64,000 nucleotides of DNA from Pyrococcus sp. NA2 (GTDB lineage Archaea; Methanobacteriota_B; Thermococci; Thermococcales; Thermococcaceae), in NCBI RefSeq assembly GCF_000211475.1, contig NC_015474.1, positions 496,001 through 560,000 of the forward strand, written 5' to 3'. Below the pieces are notes generated by a model. The model did no database searches. It saw only the letters and a program-made list of their open reading frames with translations, and was not told the origin of the DNA. The number at the start of each line of letters is the position of its first letter. The first letter of the stretch is position 1. Both the position numbers and the translations under genes were made by a program. Below, piece by piece: positions 33,645 through 42,594 of the stretch.

Positions 33645-34229
33645 ATGGCACGTTGGGAGAGGATAGTTGAAGGTGTCAAGAGTATTGCAGTGATAAAGAG
33701 TAAGATCATCAGTAGGGGAAAAAGGATAGCCCTCCTTGTTGATGGTCCAAATATCTTAAGGAAGGAACTCGGGATACACTTGGAGGATATAGTGGAGGCC
33801 CTAAGTAAGCTTGGCAATATAAGAGTAGCCAAAGTCATATTAAACCAGTACGCTCCCCAAAGTCTAATCGAGGCCGTCTCAAATCAGGGATTTGAACCAG
33901 TTATAGTTGCTGGTGAAATAGGAGTTAAACTCGCTGTAGAGGCCATGAGAGAAGTCTACAACCCAAACATAGACATACTTGCCTTGGCAACCAGGAATAC
34001 GGAGTTCGTACCTATAATCCTCAAGGCTAAAGAAAAGGGAAAGGAGACTGCTATAATAGGAGTTGAACCTGGATTTAGTTCAGCGTTGAAGCATGCGGCT
34101 GATTACGTTATAATTCTTGAACCTAGGGGTGAGGTTAGTGAAGAGCGTGATTTCAAAGATATTGAAGAAAGAGACGGAAGAAGAAAGGAAAGAAGAAAGG
34201 CCTCAGAAAACAATCGGATTAATCATTGA
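33645..34229 (+). CDS. NYN-domain (LabA/DUF88-like) protein with degraded active site
   Basis: 194 residues with the NYN/PIN-like fold start [18 protein letters not shown] and [16 protein letters not shown]. The downstream acidic positions are changed: VAGEIGVKL and [11 protein letters not shown] where the paralogue that follows has VAGDTDVRV and [11 protein letters not shown]. Only the first Asp is kept, so nuclease activity is doubtful. ATG 33645 follows CAGGTGG. It overlaps its own paralogue by about 90 nt in another frame. It may act as a partner subunit of that enzyme. Confidence 0.88.
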   Translation: MARWERIVEGVKSIAVIKSKIISRGKRIALLVDGPNILRKELGIHLEDIVEALSKLGNIRVAKVILNQYAPQSLIEAVSNQGFEPVIVAGEIGVKLAVEAMREVYNPNIDILALATRNTEFVPIILKAKEKGKETAIIGVEPGFSSALKHAADYVIILEPRGEVSEERDFKDIEERDGRRKERRKASENNRINH

Positions 34230-34635
34230 TGGACCCAATATCCTTAGGAAGGAATTTGGGATAAAGTTGGAAGATATAAAGAAAGCACTTGAAAGAATAG
34301 GGAAGATAAGAGTAGCCAAGGTGGTACTAAACCAATACGCACCTCAAGGTCTGATAGAAGCTGTCGTAAACCAGGGATTTGAGCCCATAATAGTGGCCGG
34401 AGATACCGATGTAAGGGTTGCGATAGAGGCTATGGAACTTATATATAATGCGAACGTTGACGTGATAGCACTGGCAACTAGAGATGCAGATTTCCTCCCT
34501 TTAATCAGCGAAGCCAAGAGGAAAGGGAAGGAAACAGTTGTCATAGGAGTCGAACCGGGATTCTCTGTTGCCCTTCAGAATGCAGCCGATTACATAATAA
34601 AGATGGAAAAGAAGGCTGAGGAGGAAGGCTACTAG
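34138..34635 (+). CDS. NYN-domain (LabA/DUF88-like) putative RNase, intact paralogue
   Basis: 165 residues with all acidic positions: [26 protein letters not shown] and [13 protein letters not shown], matching the PIN-like metal site of NYN ribonucleases. Closely related to the preceding gene over its whole length (tandem duplication). GTG 34138 is favoured because GGTGAGG lies 3-9 nt upstream; longer starts to 34117 are possible. Ends 4 nt into the convergent cobO gene. Confidence 0.88.
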   Translation: MKSVISKILKKETEEERKEERPQKTIGLIIDGPNILRKEFGIKLEDIKKALERIGKIRVAKVVLNQYAPQGLIEAVVNQGFEPIIVAGDTDVRVAIEAMELIYNANVDVIALATRDADFLPLISEAKRKGKETVVIGVEPGFSVALQNAADYIIKMEKKAEEEGY

Positions 34636-35159
34636 TATTCAACGCCTCTCCTTGCAGTTATCCCCTTCTGGTATGGGTGCTTGATTTCCCTCATCTCGGT
34701 AACATAGTCTGCAAGTTCATAGAGCTCCTCTGGACAGTATCTACCAGTGAGAACGAGTTCAGTGTCCTTTGCCTTGCTCTTTATGAGTTCCTTAACCTCA
34801 TCCACGTCTATCATCCCAAACCCCACTGCAACGCATATCTCATCCAGGATTACAAGATCCCATTCTCCACTACTAACCACTTCCCTCGCTCTCTCTAAGG
34901 CCCTCCTTGCAGCTTCAATGTCATCCTTTTCAGGCTTTCCATGAACGAACTTTGGAAGCCCATAGGATTCAATCCTGAAACCGCACTTCTCAGCCATGAA
35001 GTACTCTCCATAAACTTTTGGAGCCTTCATGAACTGAATTATTATTACCTTCCCTCCGGAACCAAGCATCCTAATTGCCAATCCAAGTGCAGCCGTTGTT
35101 TTGCCCTTTCCATTTCCAGTATAGATATGAACCATGCCAAGCCTATCTTTCCAACTCAT
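34632..35159 (-). CDS. cobO: ATP:cob(I)alamin adenosyltransferase (CobO/BtuR type)
   Basis: 175 residues. P-loop [20 protein letters not shown] near the start, [20 protein letters not shown] (Walker B-like) and the family C-terminus [10 protein letters not shown]. Transfers the adenosyl group from ATP to cob(I)alamin or cobinamide. ATG 35159 (MSWKDRLG) is chosen: the two upstream ATG codons of the longer frame (35180-35183) are box C' of a C/D sRNA. That sRNA ends directly at the start codon, so the gene has no separate Shine-Dalgarno site. Confidence 0.92.
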   Translation of the reverse strand: MSWKDRLGMVHIYTGNGKGKTTAALGLAIRMLGSGGKVIIIQFMKAPKVYGEYFMAEKCGFRIESYGLPKFVHGKPEKDDIEAARRALERAREVVSSGEWDLVILDEICVAVGFGMIDVDEVKELIKSKAKDTELVLTGRYCPEELYELADYVTEMREIKHPYQKGITARRGVEY

Positions 35160-35215
35160 GTCAGCCAGTACGCCCCTCATCATCTTTTCAGTGACGAGCG
35201 AGATTCATCACAAAC
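35160..35215 (-). ncRNA. C/D box guide sRNA at the cobO start
   Basis: On the minus strand: C box GTGATGA (35211-35205), 13-nt guide ATCTCGCTCGTCA, D' CTGA (35191-35188), spacer AAAGA, C' TGATGA (35182-35177), 12-nt guide GGGGCGTACTGG, D CTGA (35164-35161), then one base and the cobO ATG. All four boxes are perfect. The sRNA must be transcribed with, or processed from, the 5' end of the cobO message. Targets unknown. Confidence 0.9.
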
Positions 35216-35460
35216 TAAGGTTATCTGGCAGGCCGGTCTCAGGCCCGTTACCCCTAACTGAGCTTCAAACCGCCTAAAGGCGGTCTTGAGAGGATACTTA
35301 ACAGCGTCATCCTCCCAACAACGGGAGGACACACGATTTTCCGAGGTCCTATTTCCACTCCAAAGTTTAAAAGGGTTTCCGTGGTTTAAGGGTCATTGGA
35401 CGGTTCACTGAATCGCCGCCCTAAAGGGCAAGGCTTTCAAAAGAAAAAGGTAATTTAAAG
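35216..35460. other. GC-rich hairpin cluster (candidate structured RNA or transposon remnant)
   Basis: A 240-nt gap between genes, richer in G+C than nearby spacers. Hairpins: ACCGCC/GGCGGT with a TAAA loop (about 35269-35284), CCTCCC/GGGAGG (about 35312-35330) and GCCCTAAAGGGC (about 35419-35430). On the minus strand CCCTTTTAAACTTT (about 35370) is a good TATA box, so an RNA could run toward cobO. CCTAAAGG-type palindromes also occur at 19.4 kb. It could be an H/ACA-like RNA or a relic of a small element; neither is proven. Confidence 0.45.
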
Positions 35461-35475
35461 TTTCGGGGATGTGAA

Positions 35476-36306
35476 GTGGAGATAATAAGCTTGGCATACT
35501 TTGTGAGAGATTTAATCGTACTTGGCGTTAGTCTAGCCTCAATGGCAATAATCTTCATCCTAAGAAAGAGAGCTAGGGAGGCTATGAAGTATAAACCGTT
35601 CGGTATGGCAAGCATTTCTGCATTTGTAGCTTTTCTGTTAGTTTCCATAGCCGAGATCATTGGAGTTTTGATAAATACAACAATCCTATATCAAGAATAC
35701 GACTTCTGGCAAGGAATCAGAAGCATTATTCTAACGATTGCAGCAACTTTTCTCTTAATTTCGGTCCTCTCGTTTTACATACCATTTGGGAGAGGAAAAT
35801 ACGTTATCTTCAAGGTTGTTTCTGAACCAAGACTCAGCAAATTCTGGGGAGCATATTGGTGTTCGAGAAAGGAATGTTACGAGGCCTTCAAAACACTTCT
35901 AAAAGCAAGACTACCAGGGATAGCAATTTCAAGGGATCCACCTGAAGTTTTCAGAGAAAAGCTTGGACTTCAGTTAACTCCAGTAATCTGGATTTCAAAG
36001 GTTGAGCATGAGGAAGCGATCTCCCCTACTAGGCTAGAATTCCTGTTACAGCGAATCTCTGATTTTTTGAAATCCGTTGACATAGATAAAGTTATCTTGA
36101 TAGATTGCGTGGACTATCTAGCACTTGAAAATGGAGAAAATGCAGTTTCCAAATTCATAACAATGCTAAAGGACCTTGCAATTCTCTATAGAGGGATAGT
36201 GCTTGTCAGCCTAGACGAGAACACAATATCCAAGACCCTCTACAATTTCCTTAAGAGGGAACTCGAACCTCTCTCCTCTCTAAACCTCGATGAGATAATG
36301 AGCTAG
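35476..36306 (+). CDS. Membrane protein with DUF835-like cytoplasmic domain
   Basis: 276 residues. Three membrane helices in the first ~105 residues (DLIVLGVSLASMAIIFILRK; ISAFVAFLLVSIAEIIGVLI; SIILTIAATFLLISVLSFYI), then a soluble domain with VIWISKVEHEEAISPTRLE and VDIDKVILIDCVDYLALENG, a RecA/AAA-like fold lacking a P-loop that matches DUF835. GTG start (35476) with GGGGATGTGAA upstream; GTAATTTAAAG near 35450 is the TATA candidate. Such proteins are common in Thermococcales and of unknown role. Confidence 0.78.
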   Translation: MEIISLAYFVRDLIVLGVSLASMAIIFILRKRAREAMKYKPFGMASISAFVAFLLVSIAEIIGVLINTTILYQEYDFWQGIRSIILTIAATFLLISVLSFYIPFGRGKYVIFKVVSEPRLSKFWGAYWCSRKECYEAFKTLLKARLPGIAISRDPPEVFREKLGLQLTPVIWISKVEHEEAISPTRLEFLLQRISDFLKSVDIDKVILIDCVDYLALENGENAVSKFITMLKDLAILYRGIVLVSLDENTISKTLYNFLKRELEPLSSLNLDEIMS

Positions 36307-36337
36307 AGTTATTAACCAGACATCAAAACTTTAGAAC

Positions 36338-37423
36338 ATGAAAGCTAGAGATCTTGGAATAAATATAGGAGTATTCGAACCAGGGAAAAGGAACAAGATA
36401 ACTGATGTTAAAGGAGTTAAAGTTGGCCATGTTACATTAATTAAAGGAAAAGGAAAGTTAATTCCTGGAAAAGGTCCAGTTAGAACTGGAGTAACGGCAA
36501 TATTACCTCATGAAGGGAACATTTACAAGGAGAAAGTTCTAGCTGGAGCTTTCGTTATGAACGGTTATTCAAAGCCAATGGGACTAATTCAGTTATGGGA
36601 ACTGGGAACCATTGAAACTCCGATAATATTGACGAATACTCTAAGTGTGGGAACTGCGATAGATGGTCTTCTCGATTACGTCCTCTCGGAAAACGAAGAC
36701 ATTGGAGTGACAACTGGCTCCGTGAATCCACTTGTCCTGGAATGTAATGATTCCTATCTAAATGATATAAGGGGAAGACACGTTAGGAGGGAGCACGTGG
36801 TTGAAGCCATAAGGAATGCCTCAGAGGACTTTGAGGAGGGAGCAGTTGGTGCTGGAACTGGAATGAGCGCATTTGAGTTTAAAGGAGGCATAGGCTCAGC
36901 TTCAAGAATAGTAGAGATTGAAGGAAAGAGGTACACCGTCGGAGCTCTAGTTTTGACGAACTTTGGAAGAAGGGAAGATCTCACGATAGCTGGAGTTCCC
37001 GTTGGGTTGGAGCTTAAGGACTGGCCTGGGAGAGGTGGAAATGGGAGAGGAAGCATAATAATGGTTGTAGCTACAGACGCTCCACTCACAGCAAGACAGC
37101 TAAATAGATTGGCCAAGAGAGCGACAGTAGGGCTGGCTAGAACCGGAGGTTACGCCTACAATGGAAGTGGAGATATAGCAATAGCGTTTTCAACTGCGAA
37201 CATAATTAAGCATTATGAGAAGAAGACAATTGAGATAGAGGCGCTACCAGACTCGCTGATATCACCCCTATTCAAGGCTGCCGCGGAGGCTGTTGAGGAA
37301 GCAATAATAAATTCATTGCTTGAGGCCAGGACAATGGATGGTAGGGACAACCATATAAGGTATGCCCTACCGACTGATGAACTCGTTAGAATAATGAAGA
37401 AGTACGGGAGGATTGAAGAATGA
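36338..37423 (+). CDS. S58-family peptidase (DmpA/beta-aminopeptidase type)
   Basis: 361 residues, Ntn-hydrolase that self-cleaves. The start KARDLGINIGVFEPGKRNKI and the glycine-rich GAVGAGTGMSAFEFKGGIGS match DmpA. The processing site is G238/S239 in GRGSIIMVVATDAPLTARQ; the new N-terminal Ser is the nucleophile. Family members remove D- or beta-amino acids or small L-residues from peptide N-termini. The end overlaps the next gene by 4 nt (ATGA). Confidence 0.92.
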   Translation: MKARDLGINIGVFEPGKRNKITDVKGVKVGHVTLIKGKGKLIPGKGPVRTGVTAILPHEGNIYKEKVLAGAFVMNGYSKPMGLIQLWELGTIETPIILTNTLSVGTAIDGLLDYVLSENEDIGVTTGSVNPLVLECNDSYLNDIRGRHVRREHVVEAIRNASEDFEEGAVGAGTGMSAFEFKGGIGSASRIVEIEGKRYTVGALVLTNFGRREDLTIAGVPVGLELKDWPGRGGNGRGSIIMVVATDAPLTARQLNRLAKRATVGLARTGGYAYNGSGDIAIAFSTANIIKHYEKKTIEIEALPDSLISPLFKAAAEAVEEAIINSLLEARTMDGRDNHIRYALPTDELVRIMKKYGRIEE

Positions 37424-38496
37424 AGTTCATAGTAAAGACTCAGATGGACATGGAGGCCGTTGCCGGAAATTACATAAGAGAGGTGCTACCCGAGGCTAAA
37501 GTTACCGTAGCTCCAGAAGGTTATCCTGGAATAATCATAGTTGAGAGCGATAGGGAGGATGCCTTGGAAAAGATTCTGGAAGTTCCAGAAGTAGAGAAGG
37601 TTTATCCAGTTCTTATAGAGGTTCCAGCGACTTTGGAAGATATAAAGAATGCTGCAGAGGAGATAGTCAAGCATATAAAGGAAGGAGAGAGCTTTGCAGT
37701 TAGGACAAAGAGGAGGGGAAGGAAGGACTTCTCAAGCGTTGACGTCAACGTCGTTCTAGGGGCTAGAATAAAGGATCTAACGAATGCCGAGGTCAACCTA
37801 AGCTATCCAGACAAGGTTGTTCAAGTTGAGATAATTGGGGACAAAGCCTACATCTCCGTTATTCCGGGGAAAGAATACATGAAATGGAAGAAGTACCCAA
37901 AGGAGAAACCGGACTGTAGGAAGTTGTTTAAGAAGTTGACCATAGTTCAGATGCCATATTGGGGAGATTACAAAACTGCTAGAGCGTTTGGAGAGAAGAT
38001 AGGAAGAGCAGCACAAGCCTTTGAAGTTAAAGAGCTCATAATAGCACCAAAGGAAAAGATGAATGCCTATGAGCTTATGGCGTTCATAAGAGGTGTCAAG
38101 GAAGGACAGGAAAGCAGGTATCAGATACAGAAGGAGGCATATCCCTGGGAGGTTGAGAAGGTCCCTGTAACGGTTTGGGATCTATACCAGGTTATAAGAG
38201 ACAAGAGGAGGAGCAGAAGGCTCATAATAATTACGGATCCAAAGGGACCAACGCTCAATGAAGTCAAGGAAAAGCTAGCCAAGGACATGTACTATGCCAA
38301 GGAGATAGTTGTGTTCATAGGTTCGAGGGAGGGAATTCCGGTTGGACTATTTAGATTTGCGGACTATGTAATTGACCTAGCCCCCTACATGACCTTCGCA
38401 ACTGAGCATGGGATACCTGCGACTCTCGTTGCTCTCTGGACGATATATGAAGAGGAACTTAGGAGGAGAGGTGAGATAAGTGATAAGGAAGATTAG
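37420..38496 (+). CDS. THUMP-SPOUT family RNA methyltransferase
   Basis: 358 residues. N-terminal alpha/beta segment and THUMP domain (about residues 60-150: KEGESFAVRTKRRGRKDFSS, LSYPDKVVQVEIIGDKAYIS), then a SPOUT-type C-terminal domain ending with the knot-like GSREGIPVGLFRFADYVIDL and LAPYMTFATEHGIPATLVAL. SPOUT enzymes use a knotted SAM site to methylate rRNA or tRNA. The exact target is unknown. Translationally coupled to the S58 peptidase gene. Confidence 0.85.
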   Translation: MKFIVKTQMDMEAVAGNYIREVLPEAKVTVAPEGYPGIIIVESDREDALEKILEVPEVEKVYPVLIEVPATLEDIKNAAEEIVKHIKEGESFAVRTKRRGRKDFSSVDVNVVLGARIKDLTNAEVNLSYPDKVVQVEIIGDKAYISVIPGKEYMKWKKYPKEKPDCRKLFKKLTIVQMPYWGDYKTARAFGEKIGRAAQAFEVKELIIAPKEKMNAYELMAFIRGVKEGQESRYQIQKEAYPWEVEKVPVTVWDLYQVIRDKRRSRRLIIITDPKGPTLNEVKEKLAKDMYYAKEIVVFIGSREGIPVGLFRFADYVIDLAPYMTFATEHGIPATLVALWTIYEEELRRRGEISDKED

Positions 38497-38593
38497 AGCA
38501 ATTATTAAAGAGTGGAGGAGAAGATGCCCATTCTTTAGAAGACTTGAAGAGTTCAGAATGAGAAGGAACAGGAGACCATTCAAACTTCGTTGA
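38480..38593 (+). CDS. Very basic 37-residue peptide
   Basis: GTG start at 38480 preceded by GAGGTGAGATAA, overlapping the SPOUT gene stop by 17 nt. The product (VIRKIRAIIKEWRRRCPFFR then arginine-rich to FKLR) has about 14 Arg/Lys, which suits nucleic-acid binding. It also overlaps the 3' end of the convergent mobB gene. It could be a real coupled small gene; composition and ribosome binding site are the only support. Confidence 0.4.
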   Translation: MIRKIRAIIKEWRRRCPFFRRLEEFRMRRNRRPFKLR

Positions 38594-39317
38594 TTATTAT
38601 CTCAATTCTCTTCCCTTCTCTATACCCCTTCATCGCCGACAACATTCCCTTTATTGTCTTTTCAATGAGTTCTTGGACCCAATCTTTAAGGGGAAGTGAC
38701 TGTCCATCTATTCTAACCACAACCTTTGGTTTGGAACTCAAAACAACGCAATCTTTCACACTCTTTTCTCCCTTCACTATCAACTTGGCCATTTCTGCAC
38801 AGTTAAAACCGCAGAGTCCACAATCTATGTTAGGTAACATGAATCCTCTGCTTAAAACTATATCAGCAAGTTTCTCTGGCTCCTTTGTTCCATCTATCAC
38901 GGGCAATCCTTCCACCTCTCTTACCCCACTTGACGCTATAACGCCACTAACGGCTATTGCAAGACCATCGTTCAATTCCTTAACATCTTCCTCAGTTCTA
39001 GCACATATTACCTTTGGGACATGCTTTATCGACTTAAACCCTTCAATTAGTATGACATCCGCTGACATCATCGAAAACAAAGCATTAATATCCTTTGCCT
39101 TGAACAGTAAAGCATCAGTGTCCCTAGCGTGAACCAAAACCAGGTCGGAAACCTTTGAAAATCTCCACGTATCCGTCCCCGGAGTATCGAACTCTGCATG
39201 CATGCTCTTGACTATTCCAACTCTATAACCCCTTTCCTTCAAAACTCTCGCAACGTTCTCTATTGTAGTTGTCTTTCCACTCTTCTTGAAACCAACGAAG
39301 GCAACGGCCCTAATCAA
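38580..39317 (-). CDS. mobB: MobB-like molybdopterin-guanine dinucleotide adapter with Fe-S motif
   Basis: 245 residues. P-loop VGFKKSGKTTTIENVARVL, KSMHAEFDTPGTDTWRF and ILIEGFKS are standard MobB motifs for GTP binding in molybdenum/tungsten cofactor assembly. An added C-terminal part contains CGLCGFNCAEM with another Cys 17 residues on (CX2CX3CX16C), likely a [4Fe-4S] site as in archaeal Mob-type fusions. In Pyrococcus this would serve tungsten enzymes. Start overlaps the LSm-like gene by 8 nt. Confidence 0.9.
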   Translation of the reverse strand: MIRAVAFVGFKKSGKTTTIENVARVLKERGYRVGIVKSMHAEFDTPGTDTWRFSKVSDLVLVHARDTDALLFKAKDINALFSMMSADVILIEGFKSIKHVPKVICARTEEDVKELNDGLAIAVSGVIASSGVREVEGLPVIDGTKEPEKLADIVLSRGFMLPNIDCGLCGFNCAEMAKLIVKGEKSVKDCVVLSSKPKVVVRIDGQSLPLKDWVQELIEKTIKGMLSAMKGYREGKRIEIIINEV

Positions 39318-39525
39318 TCAGCATCACCCAACTCACATCATCAAGTGAAACTATCATCGCCTTTCCCTTGTTCCCAAGATAATCAACTACATCCCTAAGG
39401 AGCATCGTCTCCTCATCAAAATCCTCTAGAATTCCCGTAAATGAATGCTCGCTACCAACGGTCACGGCAATCCTGTGACCTTTCCATTCTGTGAGAACTT
39501 TTTCAAGTAAGCTCTCCACTCTCAC
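39310..39525 (-). CDS. LSm/Sm-like small protein
   Basis: 71 residues. The pattern [30 protein letters not shown] matches the Sm1 motif, and [15 protein letters not shown] the Sm2 motif, preceded by a short helix. Archaeal Sm-like proteins form rings that bind U-rich RNA. Unlike canonical SmAPs the Asn in Sm1 is not evident, so this is a divergent member. Overlaps mobB. Confidence 0.65.
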   Translation of the reverse strand: MRVESLLEKVLTEWKGHRIAVTVGSEHSFTGILEDFDEETMLLRDVVDYLGNKGKAMIVSLDDVSWVMLID

Positions 39526-39613
39526 TCACCCCGGAGATGGAAAAGCTCAAGAGATTTTAAAGATTTTAGGAAAGCCTATATACCTCGTGGGTTCTACACT
39601 TCCTGTGATAAAC

Positions 39614-40459
39614 ATGGATGCCCTGCAAAGCTTAGGCATTAGGAGAAGATTGAAGAGATTCTTCAGAAGAGATAGAAGAGCCCTAATATTTGCCCTAGAT
39701 CATGGATTTGAACATGGACCTACGGATTTTGAACCAGTTTGGGATCATGTCAATCCTAAAGTAATTATAAGAAAAGTCGTGAGGGCCGGGATAGATGGCG
39801 TCATGATGCTTCCTGGGCTTGCAAGGATAGCTGGGGATGAAGTTAAACCAAACGTTGGTCTAATGATAAAGCTCACTAGTAAGACGAATCTAAGGCCAAA
39901 ACCAGAGCAATTAATTCAGAGCCAACTTGCCTTCGTCGATGATGCAATTAAGCTCGGGGCAGATGCAGTGGCCGCAACGGTTTACTGGGGCTCTCCTCAG
40001 GAAGATGCCATGATGAGACAGTTTGCGGAGATAGCCAGTTACGCTCATGACCTTGGAATTCCCGTAGTTCAACTTGCATATCCAAGAGGGCCCCACATTG
40101 ATGAAAAGTACGGGAGAAAGGAAGACTATAGGGTTGTCATGTACGGAGCCAGAGCCGCTGCCGAGATAGGGGCGGACATGATAAAAACTTACTGGACTGG
40201 ATCCAGGGAAAGCTTTGCTAAAGTTGTAGATGCGGCTGCAGGTGTCCCCGTTCTCTTAAGTGGAGGAGCAAAGACCGAAAACCCATTGGAATTCTTAAAG
40301 ATTGTATGGGAGGTCATAGAGGCCGGAGGTTCGGGAGCCGTAGTTGGAAGAAACATATTCCAAAGGGAGAATCCAGAGCCCATGGTGAGGGCTATCATTA
40401 GGGTAATTCATAGAAATGAGGACCCAGAAGAAGCAGCGAAAGCTGAAGGGCTCATATAG
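39614..40459 (+). CDS. fba: Fructose-1,6-bisphosphate aldolase, archaeal class I
   Basis: 281 residues. TIM barrel with [16 protein letters not shown], the Schiff-base Lys in [10 protein letters not shown] (K191) and the phosphate-binding [13 protein letters not shown] plus [11 protein letters not shown]. Family members are FBP aldolases (or bifunctional aldolase/phosphatase in other archaea; that family is different). ATG 39614 follows a TATA box GCCTATATACC at about 39575 and CCTGTGATAAAC, so the longer frame from 39491, antisense to the LSm gene start, is rejected. Central in gluconeogenesis with PpsA. Confidence 0.95.
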   Translation: MDALQSLGIRRRLKRFFRRDRRALIFALDHGFEHGPTDFEPVWDHVNPKVIIRKVVRAGIDGVMMLPGLARIAGDEVKPNVGLMIKLTSKTNLRPKPEQLIQSQLAFVDDAIKLGADAVAATVYWGSPQEDAMMRQFAEIASYAHDLGIPVVQLAYPRGPHIDEKYGRKEDYRVVMYGARAAAEIGADMIKTYWTGSRESFAKVVDAAAGVPVLLSGGAKTENPLEFLKIVWEVIEAGGSGAVVGRNIFQRENPEPMVRAIIRVIHRNEDPEEAAKAEGLI

Positions 40460-40497
40460 ATTTAAAACCCATACGAGTAGTTGCACGCGGTGGTGCA

Positions 40498-41358
40498 ATG
40501 CTCCTCCACACATACAAATCCTTTGACATGGAGCTTCCAACGGTTAGCTTAGAGGAGGCCGACTTCATAATCCTAGGCCTACCATTTGATGGAACAACAA
40601 GCTATAAGCCAGGGGCGAGATTCGGACCCGTGATAATTAGGCAGGCCACGCTTAACTTGGAGAGCTACGTCATAGATTACGACATAGACATAGCCGAGCT
40701 AAAGATTGGGGACGCTGGAGATGTTGCATTACCGGTGACAATTGAAGATGCAATCAAGGTTGCAGAAGAAACTATAGAGGAGCTAAGGAGATTGAATGAA
40801 AGGGCCTTACCCATATTCCTTGGCGGGGAACATTCAATGACGTATCCAGCCGTAAAGGTTCTCAAACCAAAGAGTTACGTAGTCTTTGACGCTCATTTAG
40901 ATCTAAGGGATTCTTATCAAGGGTCAAAATTCAACCATGCCTGTGTTGCTAGAAGAATCCACGAGCTCGGTACTAAGGTGATCGTATTTGGTGTTAGGAG
41001 CGCGGCAAAGGAAGAAGTTAAGTACGCAAATAAGGAAGGAATAGAATGGGTTCACGCTAGGGATTACAACTTCGACGCCTTTGTTGACCTTGTCTTTGAA
41101 CTTCCAGAGCCAGTGTACGTTTCCATAGATATAGATGTATTCGACATATCCCTAGTTCCTGAGACGGGGACACCAGAGCCCGGAGGATTAAGATTCTGGG
41201 ACATCATCGAGGCCCTCGAGTGGATAACGGAGAGAAAGAGGATAGTTGGCTTTGATATAATGGAGGTAAGTGGAGAGAGACTTGGAAATCAGGCGGCAAT
41301 AACCGCGGCTAAGCTATTGTTTTACATATTAGCGATGAGTGCAAGGGAAGGAAGATGA
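40498..41358 (+). CDS. speB: Agmatinase / ureohydrolase family enzyme
   Basis: 286 residues. Binuclear Mn2+ site: FLGGEHSMTYP, VVFDAHLDLRDSY, YVSIDIDVFD and the later ETGTPEPGGL. Agmatinase makes putrescine from agmatine in archaeal polyamine synthesis. The start ATG follows GGTGGTG. It overlaps the THUMP gene by 4 nt (ATGA). Confidence 0.93.
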   Translation: MLLHTYKSFDMELPTVSLEEADFIILGLPFDGTTSYKPGARFGPVIIRQATLNLESYVIDYDIDIAELKIGDAGDVALPVTIEDAIKVAEETIEELRRLNERALPIFLGGEHSMTYPAVKVLKPKSYVVFDAHLDLRDSYQGSKFNHACVARRIHELGTKVIVFGVRSAAKEEVKYANKEGIEWVHARDYNFDAFVDLVFELPEPVYVSIDIDVFDISLVPETGTPEPGGLRFWDIIEALEWITERKRIVGFDIMEVSGERLGNQAAITAAKLLFYILAMSAREGR

Positions 41359-41831
41359 AGTTCATAGCAACTTGTCCTCCAGGAAGAGAGGGAGACGCAA
41401 TTTTAGAACTTGAATGGAGCATAAATGCCAAGGTTAGGAGAACTAAATGGAGGGGAGTTTTAGTAGGGGAAACCGATCTACCAAAGGAAGATGCTATAAA
41501 AAGGCTTAGAAGCTTTGAAACATTTGCCCTACAACGTTTAATTCCCCTAGATTCAATAGTCGACCTGGAAAAGCTTGAGGAGGAAGTGAAAGACTTGTGT
41601 CAAAAGATACCAAGGGGAAAGAAATTCGCCGTTAGAGCCAAGGTGAGAGGATCAAAAATTGGAGAGAAGAAAATTGAGAGGGAGATAGGAGGGATAATAA
41701 AGAGGATAACTGGAAATCCCGTTGATCTTGAAAATCCAGAGGTGATAGTGGTCATAGAGATTCTTGGAAAAAAAGCTGGAATAGGAGTGCTGGAGCCAGG
41801 AGAGTTACTTAAATTTAACGTTAAACCCTAG
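41355..41831 (+). CDS. Stand-alone THUMP-domain protein
   Basis: 158 residues with an N-terminal ferredoxin-like half ([20 protein letters not shown]) and the THUMP core [39 protein letters not shown]. No methyltransferase or deaminase domain follows, so it is probably a tRNA-binding partner; in archaea such proteins assist acetylation or thiolation enzymes. The last residues overlap the convergent queC gene. Confidence 0.85.
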   Translation: MKFIATCPPGREGDAILELEWSINAKVRRTKWRGVLVGETDLPKEDAIKRLRSFETFALQRLIPLDSIVDLEKLEEEVKDLCQKIPRGKKFAVRAKVRGSKIGEKKIEREIGGIIKRITGNPVDLENPEVIVVIEILGKKAGIGVLEPGELLKFNVKP

Positions 41832-42540
41832 GAGTCTCCAAATAAATCGTTTTATCTTCTCCAATCCCCTCAATTAGACCTCTATGCCTCCTAACACAGC
41901 TCTCACACTTGCCACAGTGAATTGGTTTGCCATCCTCTGTGAATCCCTGAGGATCATAGCAGGAGTTCGAGTACTCGTACTTAGCTCCAAACTCCTTGAG
42001 TAGCTTCGCTATTCCCTTTTTATCCAAATCAATTAAAGGTGCAACCACCTTAACTTTGCTCATCGTTGCGTATTCAAGAACCTTATTCACCCTTTCCACG
42101 AATTCAAGAGTGTTATCAGGGAACGTCCGACCTTCCTCCCTGTTAAAACCGACAACGATATCTCCACCACCAAGGGCATCTAAGAGGGAAGCTGCAATGC
42201 TTATTAATACTAGATTCCTTGCAGGCACCCAGACACTTCTAGCTGTCTCCCTAGCAATTTCGATGTCCTCTAATTCTTTTGCAGATACGTGTGGGATGTT
42301 TCCCTTAACAAGGGAGCTCTCACTTAACTTTGCAAATTCCTCCAGAAAGTCCACTCTAATTATTTTCAGAGGAACATTAAGCTCATTGGAAAAGAATTCA
42401 GCAACCCTGTTGGTAACTCTCTCTTCCCGACTTCCATAGTTTATGGTGAGCATTATAACCTCATCATAATTTCTCTTCGCCCAATAGAGACATGCCGTTG
42501 AATCGAGTCCCCCGGAAAATAGGACAACAGCTCTCTTCAT
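41821..42540 (-). CDS. queC: QueC, 7-cyano-7-deazaguanine synthase
   Basis: 239 residues. ATP-pyrophosphatase loop [18 protein letters not shown], then [13 protein letters not shown] and a C-terminal zinc site in SCYDPQG...[12 protein letters not shown]. Makes preQ0, the precursor of archaeosine at tRNA position 15. ATG 42540 (MKRAVVLF) lies about 20 nt after a TATA-like AGTATTTAACC, suggesting a nearly leaderless mRNA. The divergent gene at 42595 shares this short control region. Confidence 0.95.
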   Translation of the reverse strand: MKRAVVLFSGGLDSTACLYWAKRNYDEVIMLTINYGSREERVTNRVAEFFSNELNVPLKIIRVDFLEEFAKLSESSLVKGNIPHVSAKELEDIEIARETARSVWVPARNLVLISIAASLLDALGGGDIVVGFNREEGRTFPDNTLEFVERVNKVLEYATMSKVKVVAPLIDLDKKGIAKLLKEFGAKYEYSNSCYDPQGFTEDGKPIHCGKCESCVRRHRGLIEGIGEDKTIYLETPRV

Positions 42541-42594
42541 GGCATGCAAAAGGTTAAATACTTTTATGAAGTTTTTGCTCCAAGGTGTGAAATA
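42541..42594. promoter_or_regulatory. Compact divergent promoter of queC and the membrane operon
   Basis: Only 54 nt separate the two start codons. Minus strand: AGTATTTAACC for queC. Plus strand: CTTTTATGAAG for the membrane-protein operon, whose ribosome binding site AAGGTGTGA follows. The two TATA elements overlap, so polymerases would compete. Confidence 0.55.

Noticed and set aside
35160-35183. ATGATG at 35178-35183 as the cobO start
   Set aside because: These bases form box C' of a C/D sRNA and the family N-terminus begins at 35159.
34941-35261. Plus-strand 106-residue frame
   Set aside because: Antisense to cobO and the sRNA, no ribosome binding site.
39491-39613. Extended N-terminus of the FBP aldolase
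   Set aside because: It would be antisense to the LSm gene start and precede the TATA box; the family protein begins at MDALQSLG.
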